Below, one piece after another: positions 63,444 to 64,000 of a stretch of DNA of 64,000 bases. Both the position numbers and the translations under genes were made by a program. Numbering within the stretch: position 1 is the stretch's first letter; each line of letters starts with the position of its first letter. A model generated the notes under the pieces. That model saw only the letters and a program-made list of their open reading frames with translations, had not been told where the DNA came from and searched no databases. Source of the DNA: an uncultured marine group III euryarchaeote (GTDB lineage Archaea; Thermoplasmatota; Poseidoniia; MGIII; CG-Epi1); contig CACOJW010000007.1 in assembly GCA_902627615.1 (NCBI GenBank), forward strand, positions 1 to 64,000. Reading direction: 5' to 3'.

Positions 63444-63714
63444 ATCTAAAATTAAGTTATTACGGCGATAAACGAATCAAACTAATATCTTATTTTATTG
63501 GCTAATAATGTGGAACCAACTCTTGTTTTTTGACAGGTTCTACCTTTTTTTTCCCTTTTTCGGGGTGGTAGTAATACTAAAAATGGTAAAAAAATATTTT
63601 TTCTTTCAATATGTAACGCTTATTATATGGTGCCTTAATAGCGAAAGACCGATGAAATTAAATCAAATTAAATTAGTGAATGATTCATTTTTGCCACCTT
63701 TGGGGGTGGCCTAA
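63444..63714 (+). other. Intergenic leader region with two hairpins before the ribonucleotide reductase
   Basis: 271 bases without a supported gene. GCCACC (63693-63698) pairs with GGTGGC (63705-63710) only five bases before the TTG start, and a second hairpin forms from CTACC and CCC with GGGG and GGTAG at about 63540-63570. A TATA-like cttattatat lies at about 63618-63628. I looked for a cobalamin riboswitch B12 box and did not find one. Confidence 0.4.
63693..63710 (+). promoter_or_regulatory. Leader hairpin next to the nrdJ start
   Basis: GCCACC-TTTGGG-GGTGGC: a six-pair stem whose 3' arm contains GGGGGTG, a near match to a Shine-Dalgarno sequence, ending 4 bases before the TTG codon. 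If real, the stem would hide the ribosome site. Confidence 0.4.
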
Positions 63715-64000
63715 TTGCCAGCTAAAGTAAATGGTCTTAAAGTAGAGCGTAAATTCACAGAGAGTGGTCAAGATCCTTTCAAAAAACTGAAATGGACTAA
63801 AAGGGACGTAGAAATTAGGAACTTTGACGGAAGTGTAGCTTTTTCAATGAAAGATGTAAATCTTCCAGATAATTATAGTCAAGTTGCAGCAAATGTTCTT
63901 TCTCAGAAATATTTGAGAAAAGCAGGAGTTCCAAAGAAACTTAAGAAGGTAAGAGAAAAAGGAGTGCCTATATGGCTTCAAAAAAGCGTTCCGGACCATA
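63715..64000 (+). CDS. nrdJ: Class II (B12-dependent) ribonucleotide reductase, N-terminal part
   Basis: Runs off the end of the window. The 95 residues seen begin MPAKVNGLKVERKFTESG and continue with VEIRNFDGSVAFSMKDVNLP near residue 33, VAANVLSQKYLRKAGVPKKL near 58 and IWLQKSVPDH. These match the N-terminus of long adenosylcobalamin-dependent reductases (RNPDGSVVF...WSQ.ATDIL..KY.RKAGVP pattern). It would reduce ribonucleotides to deoxyribonucleotides for DNA synthesis. The start is TTG. Confidence 0.85.
   Translation, partial: MPAKVNGLKVERKFTESGQDPFKKLKWTKRDVEIRNFDGSVAFSMKDVNLPDNYSQVAANVLSQKYLRKAGVPKKLKKVREKGVPIWLQKSVPDH

Noticed and set aside
63508-63714. 68-residue ORF rich in Phe and Lys in the nrdJ leader
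   Set aside because: Composition mirrors AT-rich spacer; no promoter or family match, and it ends against the nrdJ start.
63444-63714. Cobalamin riboswitch upstream of the B12-dependent reductase
   Set aside because: The conserved B12 box is not recognisable; the only GCCAC-like element is part of a simple hairpin.

Overview
The window looks like a chromosome segment of an AT-rich planktonic marine archaeon, most likely Marine Group II or III Euryarchaeota (Poseidoniales and relatives). The archaeal assignment rests on a 7S-type SRP RNA, an archaeal phosphopantetheine adenylyltransferase, a UPF0147 protein, a CTP-dependent riboflavin kinase fused to a winged helix, a beta-CASP RNase of the aCPSF2 type, a geranylgeranyl-reductase-family flavoprotein, a PGF-CTERM-like sorting tail, and many genes with a TATA-like box 24-28 bases before the start codon (leaderless mRNAs). 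Bacterial-type genes (GrpE/DnaK, MsrA, HutI, CcmF, Liv transporter) are mixed in, as is usual for that group. The exact genus cannot be read from the sequence. I see no insertion sequence, prophage, CRISPR array or integrase.

Layout. 1-2.3 kb: hutI and an overlapping conserved hypothetical. 2.3-2.6 kb: SRP RNA. 2.6-5.3 kb (minus): cytochrome c maturation protein CcmF behind two small membrane or secreted proteins. 5.3-10.1 kb (plus): coaD, UPF0147, a large surface protein and a beta-CASP nuclease. 10.1-24.2 kb (minus): a tight five-gene operon led by a 3,088-residue transglutaminase / calcium-repeat / Ig-like / DUF4129-like protein, then a DUF4350-like protein, a MoxR ATPase, a DUF58 protein and a membrane protein. 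24.3-30.3 kb (minus): tRNA-Asp, a small coiled-coil protein, and a flavin electron-transfer block (etfA, etfB, a membrane Fe-S ETF:quinone oxidoreductase, riboflavin kinase/regulator, a glutaryl-CoA-dehydrogenase-like protein that lacks the usual catalytic Glu).

30.5-39.2 kb (plus): a branched-chain amino acid type ABC transporter of unusual build (duplicated binding protein, LivH-LivM fusion with a calcium-binding-like insert, LivG, LivF). 39.2-44.1 kb: an EamA transporter, a DtxR-type regulator with palindromic operators and a 10-TM putative Mn exporter, msrA, an aminotransferase, a small membrane protein. 44.2-47.5 kb: grpE-dnaK and a zinc-ribbon/SHOCT protein. 47.5-51.4 kb (minus): a secreted M14 carboxypeptidase and a Na+-dependent amino acid transporter. 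51.5-58.9 kb: a 47-residue Cys protein, GNAT, a short CysRS, thymidylate kinase, a MiaB-like tRNA methylthiotransferase, a 38-residue protein, LysE, a C26 peptidase, a PqqB-like hydrolase and a methyltransferase. 58.9-63.4 kb: an Asp-box lipoprotein, a geranylgeranyl-reductase-type flavoprotein, a nitrilase, nadE. The window ends inside a class II ribonucleotide reductase.

Read together, the genes fit a heterotroph that takes up amino acids and peptides: extracellular carboxypeptidase, NSS and Liv-type importers, histidine breakdown, acyl-CoA oxidation delivering electrons via ETF to quinone, and c-type cytochrome assembly. Acidic DxDxDG calcium-binding repeats recur in three unrelated membrane or surface proteins (giant transglutaminase, M14 peptidase, Liv permease), a theme that may reflect life in calcium-rich seawater.
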